A program made the position numbers and the translations under genes. The notes under the pieces were generated by a model. That model did not search any database. It saw only the letters and a list, made by a program, of their open reading frames with translations, and was not told the origin of the DNA. This document shows, piece by piece, positions 7,071-16,636 of a stretch of DNA of 46,752 nt. Source of the stretch: JAICJR01 sp036494715 (GTDB lineage Bacteria; Actinomycetota; Thermoleophilia; Solirubrobacterales; Thermoleophilaceae); contig DASXNY010000108.1 in assembly GCA_036494715.1 (NCBI GenBank), positions 1 through 46,752 on the forward strand, in the 5' to 3' direction. Each line of letters starts with the position of its first letter. Position 1 is the first letter of the stretch.

Positions 7071-7773
7071 GGGGATCGGGCGGCCCGAACAAGCGTGGGT
7101 CGTTGCTGATCACGCCGTCCACGCCGAGCGCCGACAGCCCCTCGATCTGGTCGGCGTCGTCGACGGTCCAGACGTAGATCTGCCCACCCGCGTCGTGCAC
7201 CGCGCCGATCAGCCGCGGGCTGACGAGGCGCCAGTGGACCATCAGCGCCTCGAAGCGGCCGGCGCGCAGCATGCGCCCGGCACGGATCGGCAGCAGTCGT
7301 CGCGCCACGGCCGCGGCGACCAGCGCGAGCGGCTTCTTCCAGGCGCTCTTCGTCGGATCGCTGACGAGCTTTGGCACCGACAGTCCACGCCGCTGGCCGG
7401 GAGCGAGCCTGCCGATCAGGTCGATGCTCTCGATGTAGTTGCTCGAGATCAGCGCGCGCTCGCCGAGGCTGCGCGCCTGTAGGCCGTCGAGCACCTCGCG
7501 CTCGTAGCCCGGGAGCTTCAGGTCGACGTTGAGCTCGACGTCGGCGTACGCCTCGCCCGCGAAGTGGTGCAGCCCTTCCTCGAGCGTGAGTGCGTCCGGG
7601 CGCTCGCCGTCGTGGTAGTCGTGGGCAAGCACGAGCCGGTCGTCGCGCAGGCGCAGCACGTCGAACTCGATCATGTCCACCCCGTGCTCGCGCGCGGCGT
7701 CGAAGCTCGCGAGCGTATTGCCGGGCGCGACGCTGTCGGCGCCCTTGTGCCCGACGCGCTTGAGCGGCGGCAT
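7063..7773 (-). CDS. Glycerophosphodiester phosphodiesterase
   Basis: A 236-residue GDPD-family TIM barrel that hydrolyses glycerophosphodiesters to glycerol-3-phosphate and an alcohol. Active-site elements are the N-terminal GHKG (His9), MIEFDV (Glu36, Asp38) and AHDYHD (His51). ELNVDLKLPG supplies the next metal-side acidic residues, and the C-terminal YVWTVDD and GVDGVISNDPRL are standard. There is no signal peptide, so it is probably cytoplasmic. An alternative GTG start at 7794 would overlap the nei2 stop as GTGA and add seven residues. It is the last gene of the lhr-nei2 run. Its stop overlaps the end of the convergent lipoprotein gene by eight bases. Confidence 0.9.
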   Translation of the reverse strand: MPPLKRVGHKGADSVAPGNTLASFDAAREHGVDMIEFDVLRLRDDRLVLAHDYHDGERPDALTLEEGLHHFAGEAYADVELNVDLKLPGYEREVLDGLQARSLGERALISSNYIESIDLIGRLAPGQRRGLSVPKLVSDPTKSAWKKPLALVAAAVARRLLPIRAGRMLRAGRFEALMVHWRLVSPRLIGAVHDAGGQIYVWTVDDADQIEGLSALGVDGVISNDPRLFGPPDPPS

Positions 7774-7790
7774 CTGCCCGCGGCCCGCGC

Positions 7791-8561
7791 TCACGTCTGG
7801 CACCCCGGGCACCAGTAGGCGGTGCGGTTGTCGTCGCCGAGTCCGCCTGAGGCGACCAGCGAACCGCAGCGCGGGCACGGGCGCCCGCTGCGCTTGTAGA
7901 CCGCGGGCTGCGGCCAGGCGCCCGCCACTGAGCGCGCCATCAGCGGCTGGACGGCGCGGATCGCGGCGAGCGCCTCGTGGTCGGACACGTCGGCCGTTGG
8001 GCGGTGCGGGTCCACCCGCGCATGGAAGCACGCTTCGGCGCGCCAGATGTTTCCGAGCCCCGCCACGTTGCGCTGGTCGAGCAGCGCATCGCCGAACGGG
8101 CGCGTCTGGTCGTCTTCGCGCAGGCGGGCGAGGAAGCGCGACTCGTCGAAGTCGCCGGCCAGCAGGTCGGGGCCGAGGCCGGCGAGCTGCTGGTCGAAGC
8201 GGGTGCGTGAGTCGGTCACGAGCTCGAGCACCGGGCCGTCGAACTGAACGACCTCGTGGTCGGCCGTGCGGATCACGAGCCAGGCCCGCCGCGCGGAGCG
8301 CGTCCAGCGCTCGCCGCGGCGGTAGACGCTCCAGCGGCCGCCCATGCGCAGGTGCGAGTGCAGCGTGAGGTCGTTGTCGAAGCGCAGGAACAGATGCTTG
8401 CCGTGCGCGTCAACGGCGCGCACGGCGTGGCCGGACAGCCGCTCGGGCCAGCGGTCGTGCCGATGGCGCGGGTTGGGCGTCTCGATCGAGACGATCTCGC
8501 GGCCCACCAGCGCCTCGCCCAGGCGTCGGGCAGCGCCATGGATCGTGTCGCCCTCCGGCAT
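7791..8561 (-). CDS. nei2: Fpg/Nei-family DNA glycosylase, Nei2-like
   Basis: A 256-residue base-excision repair glycosylase/AP lyase. The N-terminus MPEGDT supplies the catalytic Pro2 and Glu3. AHGKHLFLRF holds the conserved beta-hairpin lysine, DQRNVAGLGNIWRAEACF is the helix-two-turn-helix, and the C-terminal zinc finger has CPRC and CPGC pairs. The MPEGDTI start and HTH sequence resemble mycobacterial Nei2 (endonuclease VIII 2) rather than Fpg (MPELPE). It starts six bases after the lhr stop on the same strand; in mycobacteria nei and lhr are also neighbours. Substrate range (oxidised pyrimidines or others) cannot be fixed from sequence. Confidence 0.92.
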   Translation of the reverse strand: MPEGDTIHGAARRLGEALVGREIVSIETPNPRHRHDRWPERLSGHAVRAVDAHGKHLFLRFDNDLTLHSHLRMGGRWSVYRRGERWTRSARRAWLVIRTADHEVVQFDGPVLELVTDSRTRFDQQLAGLGPDLLAGDFDESRFLARLREDDQTRPFGDALLDQRNVAGLGNIWRAEACFHARVDPHRPTADVSDHEALAAIRAVQPLMARSVAGAWPQPAVYKRSGRPCPRCGSLVASGGLGDDNRTAYWCPGCQT

Positions 8562-8567
8562 CCGTCG

Positions 8568-11500
8568 CTACGCGGTCAGTGTGAGACGGCGCGGGCCCTG
8601 GCGGAAGCCCACGTCGATCAGCAGCGGCTCGAGCTCGGACCCCACCACCGGCTCGCCGTCGAAGCGCTCGATCGCGAGTCGCTTGAGGCGACCGCGGCGG
8701 ACGTGATCGGCCAGCGCCTCGAGCGCCTCGCGCAGCCAGGACTCCTCGACGGCGCGGAGGGGCAGCAGGCCCTTGCCGCCGCGCTCTACGTACAGCACCG
8801 GCTCGGAGTCGAGGAAGACGACGTAGGCGCCGGGTGCGCGTGCGGGACGGCGCGGCGAGTCTTCGCGCTTGGGCCACGCGAGCGAGGCGCCGTACGCGTT
8901 GGCGGGATCGGTGGCGGCCAGCACGAGCGGGCCCTGCGGGTCGTCCTCGCGCAGCGAGCGCAGCCGCTCGACCGCGCCTGGCAGCGCGAACTGCGCGCCG
9001 CCTAGCCCCTCGACGAAGTAGCCGCGGCGCGCGGTGCCGAGCGTCTCCAGGTTCACGAGCTCGCTGTACAGGGACGCGAAGCCGCCGGGCACGCCCTCGG
9101 CCAGCACGGTCTCGCGCGTGACAATGCCGTAGCGCTCGAGCAGCAGCTCGGCGAGCGCACGCGTGCGCGGGCCGTAGGACGGCCCGTCCGCGAACAGCGG
9201 CGCGGTGAGGGACCAGCGGCCCTGGATTTGCGGCGCGGCCGGACGGCGCCGGCGAGCGAAGCGCCGGCCACGGTCGCGCTCGGCCTTCGCCAGCGACAGG
9301 CGCGGCGCGCGCAACGGCGCGAACGCGTCGTTGGTGACCTCGCCGGCCCAGACGAGATCCCAGAGCGCCTCCTGCAGCTCCACGGGCTCGGCGGCCGGCA
9401 GGTCCACCAAAAGGTCGGTCCAGAAGCACGCCCCGCGCGCGAGCCGCTCGCGCAGCGCGACGTGCAGCGGCTCGGCGGGCGGCTCGGCCTTCGACGGCGG
9501 TGGGCCGAGCCAGCGCGCGTCCTCGCGGAAGTAGAGCGCCACGCGGCCGCTGCCGCGCCCGAGCGCGCCCGCGCCGACCCACACCAGCTCGCCGCCGGCG
9601 CAGAGCGCGTCCATCCACGCCTGCGAGTACGCGCCCACGCGCCGCGGCAGGACGTCCTGCTCCCACACCTCAGGCGTCAGGGCGAGGCCCTGGAGCGGCA
9701 CCAGGAGCTCGCGCAGGCGGTCGACGCCCGCGCCGCCCGGCGGCGAGGCGTCCACGCCCTGCCAGGCCGGCAGGAGCCGCGCCAGCGCCCGCTGGTCTGC
9801 GGGCTCGACTTCCTTGCGCAGCGACGCCAGCGACGCGCGCCGCAACCGGCGCAGCACCTCGGGGTCGCACCATTCGCGCTCGGAGCCGCCGGGGCGCAGC
9901 TCCCCGCGGACCAGCCCGCCCTCGCGCTCGAGCTCGCGCAGCACCGGCCCGGCGTCCACGCCGTAGCGCGCCGACAGCTCGCCTGTGGTGAACGGCCCGT
10001 GCGTCCGCGCGTAGCGCCGGACAATGCGCCGCAGCGGTTCGTCGACCGGCTCGAGGAAGGTGCCCGGCAATCCGCCGGGCGGCACCGCGCCGAGCGCGTC
10101 GCGGTAGAGGCCGGCGTCCTCGGATGCGATGAAGCGCTCCTCGCCGCCGATCCGCATCCGCGCCGCGCGGCGCTCGTCAACCAGCCGCTCGAGCATGCGC
10201 TTGGCGGACACGGCGTCGAGCGAGCGCGCCTGTGCCTCGGCCACGGTCAGGTCGCCGAGCGCGCGCAGCACGTCGTGCAGGCCGTCGGCATTGGCTGCCC
10301 GCGTGCGCTCACTGACGCGCTGGAGGTCGGCCTCCACCTCGGCAAGCGCCTCCGCTGAGATCAGCTCTCGCAGCTCCTCCTGCCCGAGCAGCTCGGCCAA
10401 GAGGTCGCGGTCGAGCGACAGCGCGGCCGCGCGGCGCTCGGCGTTGGGCGTGTCGCCCTCGTACATGTAGGTGGCGACGTAGTCGAACAGGAGCGAGGAG
10501 GCGAACGGAGACGCGTGCGACGTCTCCGCCTCGACGAGCGACAGCTCGCGCGTGTGCAGCCCGCGCAGCAGCTCCTTCAGGGCGGGGACGTCGAACACGT
10601 CGCGCAGGCACTCGCGGTAGGTCTCGAGGATGATCGGGAACTGGCTGTAGCGCTTGGCCACCTCGAGCAGCGACTGCGCCTTGAGCCGCTGCTGCCAGAG
10701 CGGCGTGCGCTTGCCGGGGTAGGCACGCGGGATCAGCAGCGCGCGGGCGGCGTTCTCGCGGAAGCGCGCGCCGAACAGCGCCGAGGAGCCGAGCTCGCGC
10801 ACCACCAGGTCCTCGAGCTCGTCCGGGTCGACCATCACGAGCTCGGCGCGCGGCGGGTCGTCGGCGTCGGGCAGGTGCACGATGATGCCGTCGTCCGACC
10901 AGATCGCGTCCGACTCGAGGCCGAACTCGTTCCGGATGCGTGAGGACAGGGCCAGCGCCCAGGCCGCGTGCACCCGCCCGCCGTAGGGCGAGAGCACGCA
11001 CAGCCGCCAGTCGCCGATCTCGTCGCGGAAGCGCTCCACCACGATCGTGCGGTCCGACGGCACGACGCGCGTCATCTCGCGCTGCTCTCGCAGGAACGAG
11101 ACGAGGTTGCGCGCCGCGCGCTCGTCGAGGTCGTAGCTCTCCGCCAGCTCCTCGGGCTCGCGGTCCACCGCCCAGCGCGAGAACTCCCCGATCGCCTTGC
11201 CCAGCTCGGCGGGCCGGCCGACGCCGTCGCCCTTCCAGAACGGCACCGCCCCGGGCACCCCCGGCGCCGGCGTGACGATCACGCGGTCGCGCGTGATCTC
11301 CTCGATGCGCCAGCTCGACGCGCCGAGCAGGAACGTCTGGCCCGGCCGCGCCTCGTAGACCATCTCCTCGTCGAGCTCGCCCACGCGGCGGCCGTCGGGC
11401 AGGTGCACGCCAAACAGGCCGCGGTCGGGGATCGTGCCGGCGTTGGTCACCGCGAGCTGCAGCGCGCCCTTGCGCGCGCGCACCGTGTCCTCCACCCGGT

Positions 11501-12920
11501 CCCAGACGATCCGCGGCCGCAGCTCGCTGAACTCCTCGGAGGGGTAGCGCCCGTCGAGCATGTCGAGCACGTTGTCGAGCAGCTCGCGCGACAGCTCGCT
11601 GTACGGGTAGGCGCGGCGCACCAGCTCGTGCAGCTCGGGCACTCTCCACTCGTCGCCCGTCGCGGTCATCGCGACGATCTGCTGCGCGAGCACGTCGAGC
11701 GGGTTGCGCGGCACGATCGTCTCCTCGATCTGTGCCTCGCGCATGCGCCGCGCGACCACCGCGCACTCGAGCAGGTCGGCCCGGAACTTGGGGAAGATGC
11801 GGCCCTTCGACACGTCGCCGACGCCGTGGCCGGCACGGCCGATGCGCTGCAGCCCGCGCGTGACCGACTTGGGCGACTCGACCTGCAGCACCAGATCCAC
11901 GGCGCCCATGTCGATGCCGAGTTCGAGCGAAGAGGTCGCCACGAGGCAGGGCAGCTCGCCGGACTTGAGCATCTCCTCCACGATCAGCCGCTCCTCGCGC
12001 GCAAGCGAGCCGTGGTGGGCGCGCGCGATCTCCTCCTCCGCCATGTCGTTGAGCCGGGCGGCCAGCCGCTCCGCGCCGCGGCGGTTGTTCACGAACACGA
12101 TCGTGGAGCGGTGCGAGCGCACCAGCTCGAGCAGCTCGGGGTAGATAGCCGGCCAGATCGAGCGGCGCGTGGCGGAGTCGCCCGCGCCGACGGGGTCGAG
12201 CTCGAGCCCGTCCGAGTCCGGCTCGCGCATGTCCTCCACCGGCACGCGGATCTTGAGGTCGAGCGGCTTGCGCAGCCCGGTGTCGACGACCTTGCAGTCG
12301 CGCCCCGAGCCGACGAGGAAGCGGCCCACCTCCTCGAGCGGCCGCTGAGTGGCCGACAGCCCGATGCGCTGCAGGGGCCGCCCTGCGGCATGGTCGAGCC
12401 GCTCCAGGGTCAGCGCCAGGTGCGCGCCGCGCTTGGTCTGAGCGACGGCGTGGATCTCGTCGACGATCACCCACTCGGCGCCGGCGAGCATCTCTCGGGC
12501 GCGCGAGGTGAGGATCAGGTAGAGCGACTCGGGCGTCGTGATCAGCACGTCCGGCGGCTTGCGGAGCATCGCCTGGCGCTCGCGCTGTGGCGTGTCGCCC
12601 GTGCGGATGGCGACCGAAATGTCGCCACCGATCCCCTTCAGTGGCGCGCGCAGGTTGCGCTCAATGTCGTAAGAGAGCGCCTTCAGAGGGGACACGTAGA
12701 CCAAACGGGTGCCCTCGCCATCGCGCGGCTCGGCCACCAGCCGGTCGAGGCCCCACAGGAATGCCGCGAGCGTCTTGCCGGAGCCGGTAGGAGCCGAGAG
12801 CAGCACGTTCTGACCCGCGGCAATCGCGGGCCAGGCCTGTTCCTGAGCGGGTGTCGGTCCCTCGAAGGCACGTGTGAACCAGTCACGTACCGGGGGGGTG
12901 AATGTTGCGAGCGGGTCCAT
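8568..12920 (-). CDS. lhr: Lhr-type superfamily 2 DNA helicase
   Basis: A 1450-residue large helicase-related protein, an ATP-dependent 3'-to-5' translocase that in mycobacteria unwinds RNA:DNA hybrids. Motif I is SAPTGSGKT (42-50) and motif II is DEIH (154-157). Motif III is LSATQRP and motif VI is LQRIGRAGHG. After the two RecA domains come the Lhr winged helix and a long C-terminal part with further winged-helix segments and a terminal domain ending GPRRLTLTA. Length matches the roughly 1500-residue full-length Lhr class. The start MDPLATFTPP is chosen because the open frame upstream is antisense to the receiver gene at 13036. No ribosome site is seen. Confidence 0.95.
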   Translation of the reverse strand: MDPLATFTPPVRDWFTRAFEGPTPAQEQAWPAIAAGQNVLLSAPTGSGKTLAAFLWGLDRLVAEPRDGEGTRLVYVSPLKALSYDIERNLRAPLKGIGGDISVAIRTGDTPQRERQAMLRKPPDVLITTPESLYLILTSRAREMLAGAEWVIVDEIHAVAQTKRGAHLALTLERLDHAAGRPLQRIGLSATQRPLEEVGRFLVGSGRDCKVVDTGLRKPLDLKIRVPVEDMREPDSDGLELDPVGAGDSATRRSIWPAIYPELLELVRSHRSTIVFVNNRRGAERLAARLNDMAEEEIARAHHGSLAREERLIVEEMLKSGELPCLVATSSLELGIDMGAVDLVLQVESPKSVTRGLQRIGRAGHGVGDVSKGRIFPKFRADLLECAVVARRMREAQIEETIVPRNPLDVLAQQIVAMTATGDEWRVPELHELVRRAYPYSELSRELLDNVLDMLDGRYPSEEFSELRPRIVWDRVEDTVRARKGALQLAVTNAGTIPDRGLFGVHLPDGRRVGELDEEMVYEARPGQTFLLGASSWRIEEITRDRVIVTPAPGVPGAVPFWKGDGVGRPAELGKAIGEFSRWAVDREPEELAESYDLDERAARNLVSFLREQREMTRVVPSDRTIVVERFRDEIGDWRLCVLSPYGGRVHAAWALALSSRIRNEFGLESDAIWSDDGIIVHLPDADDPPRAELVMVDPDELEDLVVRELGSSALFGARFRENAARALLIPRAYPGKRTPLWQQRLKAQSLLEVAKRYSQFPIILETYRECLRDVFDVPALKELLRGLHTRELSLVEAETSHASPFASSLLFDYVATYMYEGDTPNAERRAAALSLDRDLLAELLGQEELRELISAEALAEVEADLQRVSERTRAANADGLHDVLRALGDLTVAEAQARSLDAVSAKRMLERLVDERRAARMRIGGEERFIASEDAGLYRDALGAVPPGGLPGTFLEPVDEPLRRIVRRYARTHGPFTTGELSARYGVDAGPVLRELEREGGLVRGELRPGGSEREWCDPEVLRRLRRASLASLRKEVEPADQRALARLLPAWQGVDASPPGGAGVDRLRELLVPLQGLALTPEVWEQDVLPRRVGAYSQAWMDALCAGGELVWVGAGALGRGSGRVALYFREDARWLGPPPSKAEPPAEPLHVALRERLARGACFWTDLLVDLPAAEPVELQEALWDLVWAGEVTNDAFAPLRAPRLSLAKAERDRGRRFARRRRPAAPQIQGRWSLTAPLFADGPSYGPRTRALAELLLERYGIVTRETVLAEGVPGGFASLYSELVNLETLGTARRGYFVEGLGGAQFALPGAVERLRSLREDDPQGPLVLAATDPANAYGASLAWPKREDSPRRPARAPGAYVVFLDSEPVLYVERGGKGLLPLRAVEESWLREALEALADHVRRGRLKRLAIERFDGEPVVGSELEPLLIDVGFRQGPRRLTLTA

Positions 12921-13035
12921 TTGCACGTAACAAACCAGCGTATCGGGTGGGCACAGGTCCTCCGTACGTGGGATGGGGAGGGTGCGGTTAGCCGTATGGG
13001 CGTGATCAACATCACTGGCGAGAATCACGGGGGCG

Positions 13036-13389
13036 ATGGCGAGGACCGTTGTGATCGTTGATGACCACCCAAGTTTCAGATCGAGCGCGCGGATGCTGCT
13101 CGAGTCGGACGGCTTCGAGGTGGTGGGGGAGGCAGCCACCGGCGAGGAGGGCGTCGACGTGGCGCTCGAACTGCGCCCGGACCTCGTCCTGCTCGACGTG
13201 AATCTGCCGGATATCGACGGTTTTGAGGTGGCCACGCGCATCACCGCGGACCCGGCGCCGCCGTCGGTGATCCTCACCTCGAGCCGCGATTCCACCGACT
13301 TCGGCCCCCTCGTCCAGAAGAGCGGAGCGCTCGGCTTCGTCCCCAAGAGCGAGCTGTCGGGGGCCGCGCTGGAGGATCTGTTGCAGTGA
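13036..13389 (+). CDS. Stand-alone receiver-domain response regulator
   Basis: A 117-residue protein that is only a CheY-like receiver. The acidic pair is Asp9-Asp10, the phosphoacceptor is Asp54 (LVLLDVNLPDIDGF), the switch Thr/Ser is near 81-83 and the conserved Lys is Lys104 (FVPKSEL). There is no output domain. The 3' end overlaps the histidine kinase start as GTGA, so the two are co-translated. It could act as a phosphate sink or signal by protein contact. The DDHPSFR N-terminus resembles NarL/FixJ-type receivers, so loss of an output domain is possible. Confidence 0.9.
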   Translation: MARTVVIVDDHPSFRSSARMLLESDGFEVVGEAATGEEGVDVALELRPDLVLLDVNLPDIDGFEVATRITADPAPPSVILTSSRDSTDFGPLVQKSGALGFVPKSELSGAALEDLLQ

Positions 13390-15143
13390 CAACGGGCCTA
13401 CGCCCCGCGCTGCTGGCGCTCGCGGTTCTCGGCCTGGTAGCGGCGGGCGCCGCCGCGGCGATCCTCGCGACGAGCGCCGATCCCGCGCTCTCCACGTTCG
13501 AGCAGCTCAGCGTGCCGCTGATCGGCGTGCTCTGGATCGGCACCGGCCTCCTCGCTTGGTCGCGGCGCCCGGACAACCGCACGGGCGCGCTGATGGCCAT
13601 GGCGGGCTTCGCCTGGCTGCTGGACCCGCTCGCCGAGCTCTGGAGCGCGCCCGCTGCCGTCTTCGTCGGCTACGTGCTCGCGCCCCTCTACATCGTGGCC
13701 GTGGCGCACCTGGTGCTCGCCTATCCCTCCGGCCGCCTGCCCTCGCACAGCCTGCGCGTGCTCGTCCTCGGCCTCTATCTCACCGCCACACTCGGCCAGC
13801 TCCCGGGCCTGCTGATGGCGCACATCGGCACCACCTACCGCGTGCACTCGCATGGCAACCCGCTCCAGGTGCACGTCGTCAAGCTGTCGGCCGAGTGGCC
13901 GGGCGCACTCGTCGAGCTCGCCGGCGTGGTGCTGCTGGCGCTCACGGTCCGGGCGCTCGTGCGCCGCTGGCGCGTGGCGAGCCCGCCGCGCCGGCGCCTG
14001 CTGGCGCCGCTGGTCTGGCCGGCGATCGGCATGTTCGCGCTGCTCGCGGTCGTGCTGCTGGCGGCGGTACTGTCGCTGCCGGACTGGATCGGGACGGCCG
14101 CCTGGGCCGGCGAGACCTTCTTCTTCGCGGCGATCCCGGTCGCCTTCCTCACCGTTCTGCTGCGCACGCGGGTGTCCGGCGTGGGCGCCGTCGGCGACCT
14201 GATGGCGATGCTCCAGAACGAGCCCGCCCGCGGCGAGCTGCGCGACGCGCTGGCGCGCGCGCTGCGCGACCCGTCGATCCAGCTCGGCTACTGGCTGCCC
14301 GCCAACAACGCCTACGTCGACGCCGACGGCCGCCCCTTCGAACTGCCGAAGCCCGACGGCCGCCGCGCGGTGGCGGAGATCGAGCACGACAGCCGCCCCG
14401 TGGCGGTGATCGTGCACGACGCGACGCTGCTCGACCAGCCGGAGCTGATCCAATCGGTGGGCGCGGCGGCGGCGCTCGCGCTCGAGAACGAGCGCCTCGA
14501 CGCCGAGCTGCGCGCCCGCATCGAGGAGGTGCGCGCCTCGCGTGTGCGCCTGATCACCGCCGAGGAGGCGGCGCGCCGACGGCTCGAGCGCAGCCTGCAC
14601 GACGGTCCCCAGCAGCGGCTCGTGGCCCTCGCGCTCGGCCTGCGCACCGCGCGCAGCCGGCTACCCGGGAATCCGGACACCGCGTCCGAGTTGATCGAGG
14701 CGTGCGAGAAGGAGCTCACCACCACCATCGACGAGCTGCGCGAGCTGGCGCGCGGCATCCATCCCGCCGTGCTCTCGGACCGCGGCCTCGAGCCGGCGCT
14801 CGAGTCGCTGTGCGGGCGCTTCCCGATTCCGGTGGAGATCGCCGAGCTGCCCGGCGAGCGCCTGCCCGCGCCGGTGGAGTCGGCCGCCTACCTCGTGATC
14901 TCCGAGGCGCTCGCCAACATCGCGCGCTACTCGGAGGCGACGCACGCAACCGTGACGGTCGCGCGCCGCAACGGCCACGCGCTGGTGGAGGTGCGCGACG
15001 ACGGCGTCGGCGGGGCCGACCCGACGCGCGGCAATGGCCTCCGGGGGCTCGTCGACCGGGTCGGGGCGCTCGACGGCAGCCTCGAGCTCGTGAGTGCGCC
15101 CGGCGAGGGAACTATCGTCTACGCGGAGATACCGTGCGTGTAG
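13386..15143 (+). CDS. Membrane sensor histidine kinase (NarL/DesK class)
   Basis: A 585-residue kinase. Residues 1-260 are mostly hydrophobic, with about seven to eight membrane segments. A GAF-like soluble segment follows, then a helix leading to the HisKA_3 dimerisation domain with phospho-acceptor His405 (LERSLHDGPQQRLVALALGL). The C-terminal ATPase domain has an N-box (SEALANIARYSEA) and G-boxes (VRDDGVGG and NGLRGLVDRVGALDG). The GTG start overlaps the upstream receiver by four bases, and the end overlaps the downstream regulator by ten. The signal sensed is unknown. Confidence 0.93.
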   Translation: MTTGLRPALLALAVLGLVAAGAAAAILATSADPALSTFEQLSVPLIGVLWIGTGLLAWSRRPDNRTGALMAMAGFAWLLDPLAELWSAPAAVFVGYVLAPLYIVAVAHLVLAYPSGRLPSHSLRVLVLGLYLTATLGQLPGLLMAHIGTTYRVHSHGNPLQVHVVKLSAEWPGALVELAGVVLLALTVRALVRRWRVASPPRRRLLAPLVWPAIGMFALLAVVLLAAVLSLPDWIGTAAWAGETFFFAAIPVAFLTVLLRTRVSGVGAVGDLMAMLQNEPARGELRDALARALRDPSIQLGYWLPANNAYVDADGRPFELPKPDGRRAVAEIEHDSRPVAVIVHDATLLDQPELIQSVGAAAALALENERLDAELRARIEEVRASRVRLITAEEAARRRLERSLHDGPQQRLVALALGLRTARSRLPGNPDTASELIEACEKELTTTIDELRELARGIHPAVLSDRGLEPALESLCGRFPIPVEIAELPGERLPAPVESAAYLVISEALANIARYSEATHATVTVARRNGHALVEVRDDGVGGADPTRGNGLRGLVDRVGALDGSLELVSAPGEGTIVYAEIPCV

Positions 15144-15778
15144 TAGTGGCCGACGATTCGGTCCTCCTCAGAGAGGGCATCGTGCGCATCCTGGGCGACA
15201 GTGGTTTTGAGGTCGTCGGCCAGGCGGGTGACGCGGAGGATTTGGTGCGCAAGGTTGCGGCCCACAAGCCCGACGTCGCGATCGTGGACGTCCGCATGCC
15301 GCCCACCAACACCGATGACGGCCTGCGCGCTGCGCAGAAGATCCGCGCCGAGTACCCGGGCACCGGCGTGCTCGTGCTCTCCCAGTACATCGAGGAGGGC
15401 TACGCGCTCGAGCTCCTGTCGGAGAACGCCGAGGGCGTCGGCTACCTCCTTAAGGACCGCGTGGCGGATGTCGAGCGCTTCACCGAGAGCGTGCGCCGGG
15501 TGGGCGAGGGCGGCTCCGCGCTCGACCCCGAGGTGGTGGCGCAGCTGCTCGGCCGGCGCCGCCGCGAGGATCCGCTCGAGGAGCTCAGCCCGCGCGAGCG
15601 CGAGGTGCTCGAGCTGATGGCAGAGGGACGCTCGAATCACGCCATCGCGGACGCCATGGTGGTCACCGAGCGCGCCGTCGAGAAGCACGTGACGAGCATC
15701 TTCGGCAAGCTCAAGCTGCCGCCCACCGCCGAGGACCACCGCCGCGTCCTGGCGGTCCTGCGCTTCCTGCGCGCGTAA
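15134..15778 (+). CDS. NarL/LuxR-type response regulator
   Basis: A 214-residue transcription factor. The receiver (1-120) has the Asp7-Asp8 acidic pocket, phosphoacceptor Asp52 (VAIVDVRMPP) and the conserved Lys in GYLLKDRV. The C-terminal LuxR helix-turn-helix reads LSPREREVLELMAEGRSN, then VVTERAVEKHVTSIFGKL. The GTG start at 15134 overlaps the kinase gene by ten bases, so this is the cognate output of that kinase. A MacB-like ABC transporter pair 130 bases downstream is a reasonable target, but no operator repeat was identified. Confidence 0.93.
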   Translation: MRVVVADDSVLLREGIVRILGDSGFEVVGQAGDAEDLVRKVAAHKPDVAIVDVRMPPTNTDDGLRAAQKIRAEYPGTGVLVLSQYIEEGYALELLSENAEGVGYLLKDRVADVERFTESVRRVGEGGSALDPEVVAQLLGRRRREDPLEELSPREREVLELMAEGRSNHAIADAMVVTERAVEKHVTSIFGKLKLPPTAEDHRRVLAVLRFLRA

Positions 15779-15787
15779 GCCGTAACT

Positions 15788-15814
15788 CAGCTGGGGGTGC
15801 GGATAGCCCCACTG
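15788..15814 (+). terminator. Possible short hairpin after the two-component operon
   Basis: CAGCTGGGG (15788-15796) pairs with CCCCACTG (15807-15814), giving an 8-bp stem with one bulged C and a 10-base loop, starting ten bases after the regulator stop codon. No T-run follows, so it may be only an attenuating structure. Confidence 0.3.
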
Positions 15815-15893
15815 TAAGACGCCAGGTTTCCGCATAGGACAGAAACGGCCAGCGGAGGACCATTCTCGTCGGTACTTCCGCTACTCGTTCTTG

Positions 15894-15899
15894 AAAGGA
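15894..15899 (+). promoter_or_regulatory. Ribosome binding site deciding a TTG start
   Basis: AAAGGA lies eight bases before TTG 15908, and no ATG or GTG with similar spacing exists in this frame. The next in-frame candidate, a GTG eight codons on, would remove the first beta strand. This supports TTG as the start of the ABC ATPase. Confidence 0.6.
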
Positions 15900-15907
15900 C
15901 CCGCGTC

Positions 15908-16635
<728 letters not shown>

Positions 16636-16636
<1 letters not shown>

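Noticed and set aside
12921..13035. PafBC-type damage promoter in front of lhr
   Set aside because: No TTGTC-type motif at suitable spacing from a TANNNT box was found on the minus strand. The AT-rich GATACGCT stretch alone is not enough.
10968..13061. Long open frame antisense to lhr (and others at 9228-10358, 31626-33938, 36338-37993, 41896-43875 and 3686-4846)
   Set aside because: Translations are low-complexity, rich in Arg, Ala, His and Val, and mirror real genes on the opposite strand. They are the usual effect of high GC at third positions.
12921..13346. Upstream extension of the lhr frame by 142 codons
   Set aside because: It is antisense to the receiver gene at 13036, whose motifs are unmistakable. 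The Lhr fold begins at MDPLATFTPP.
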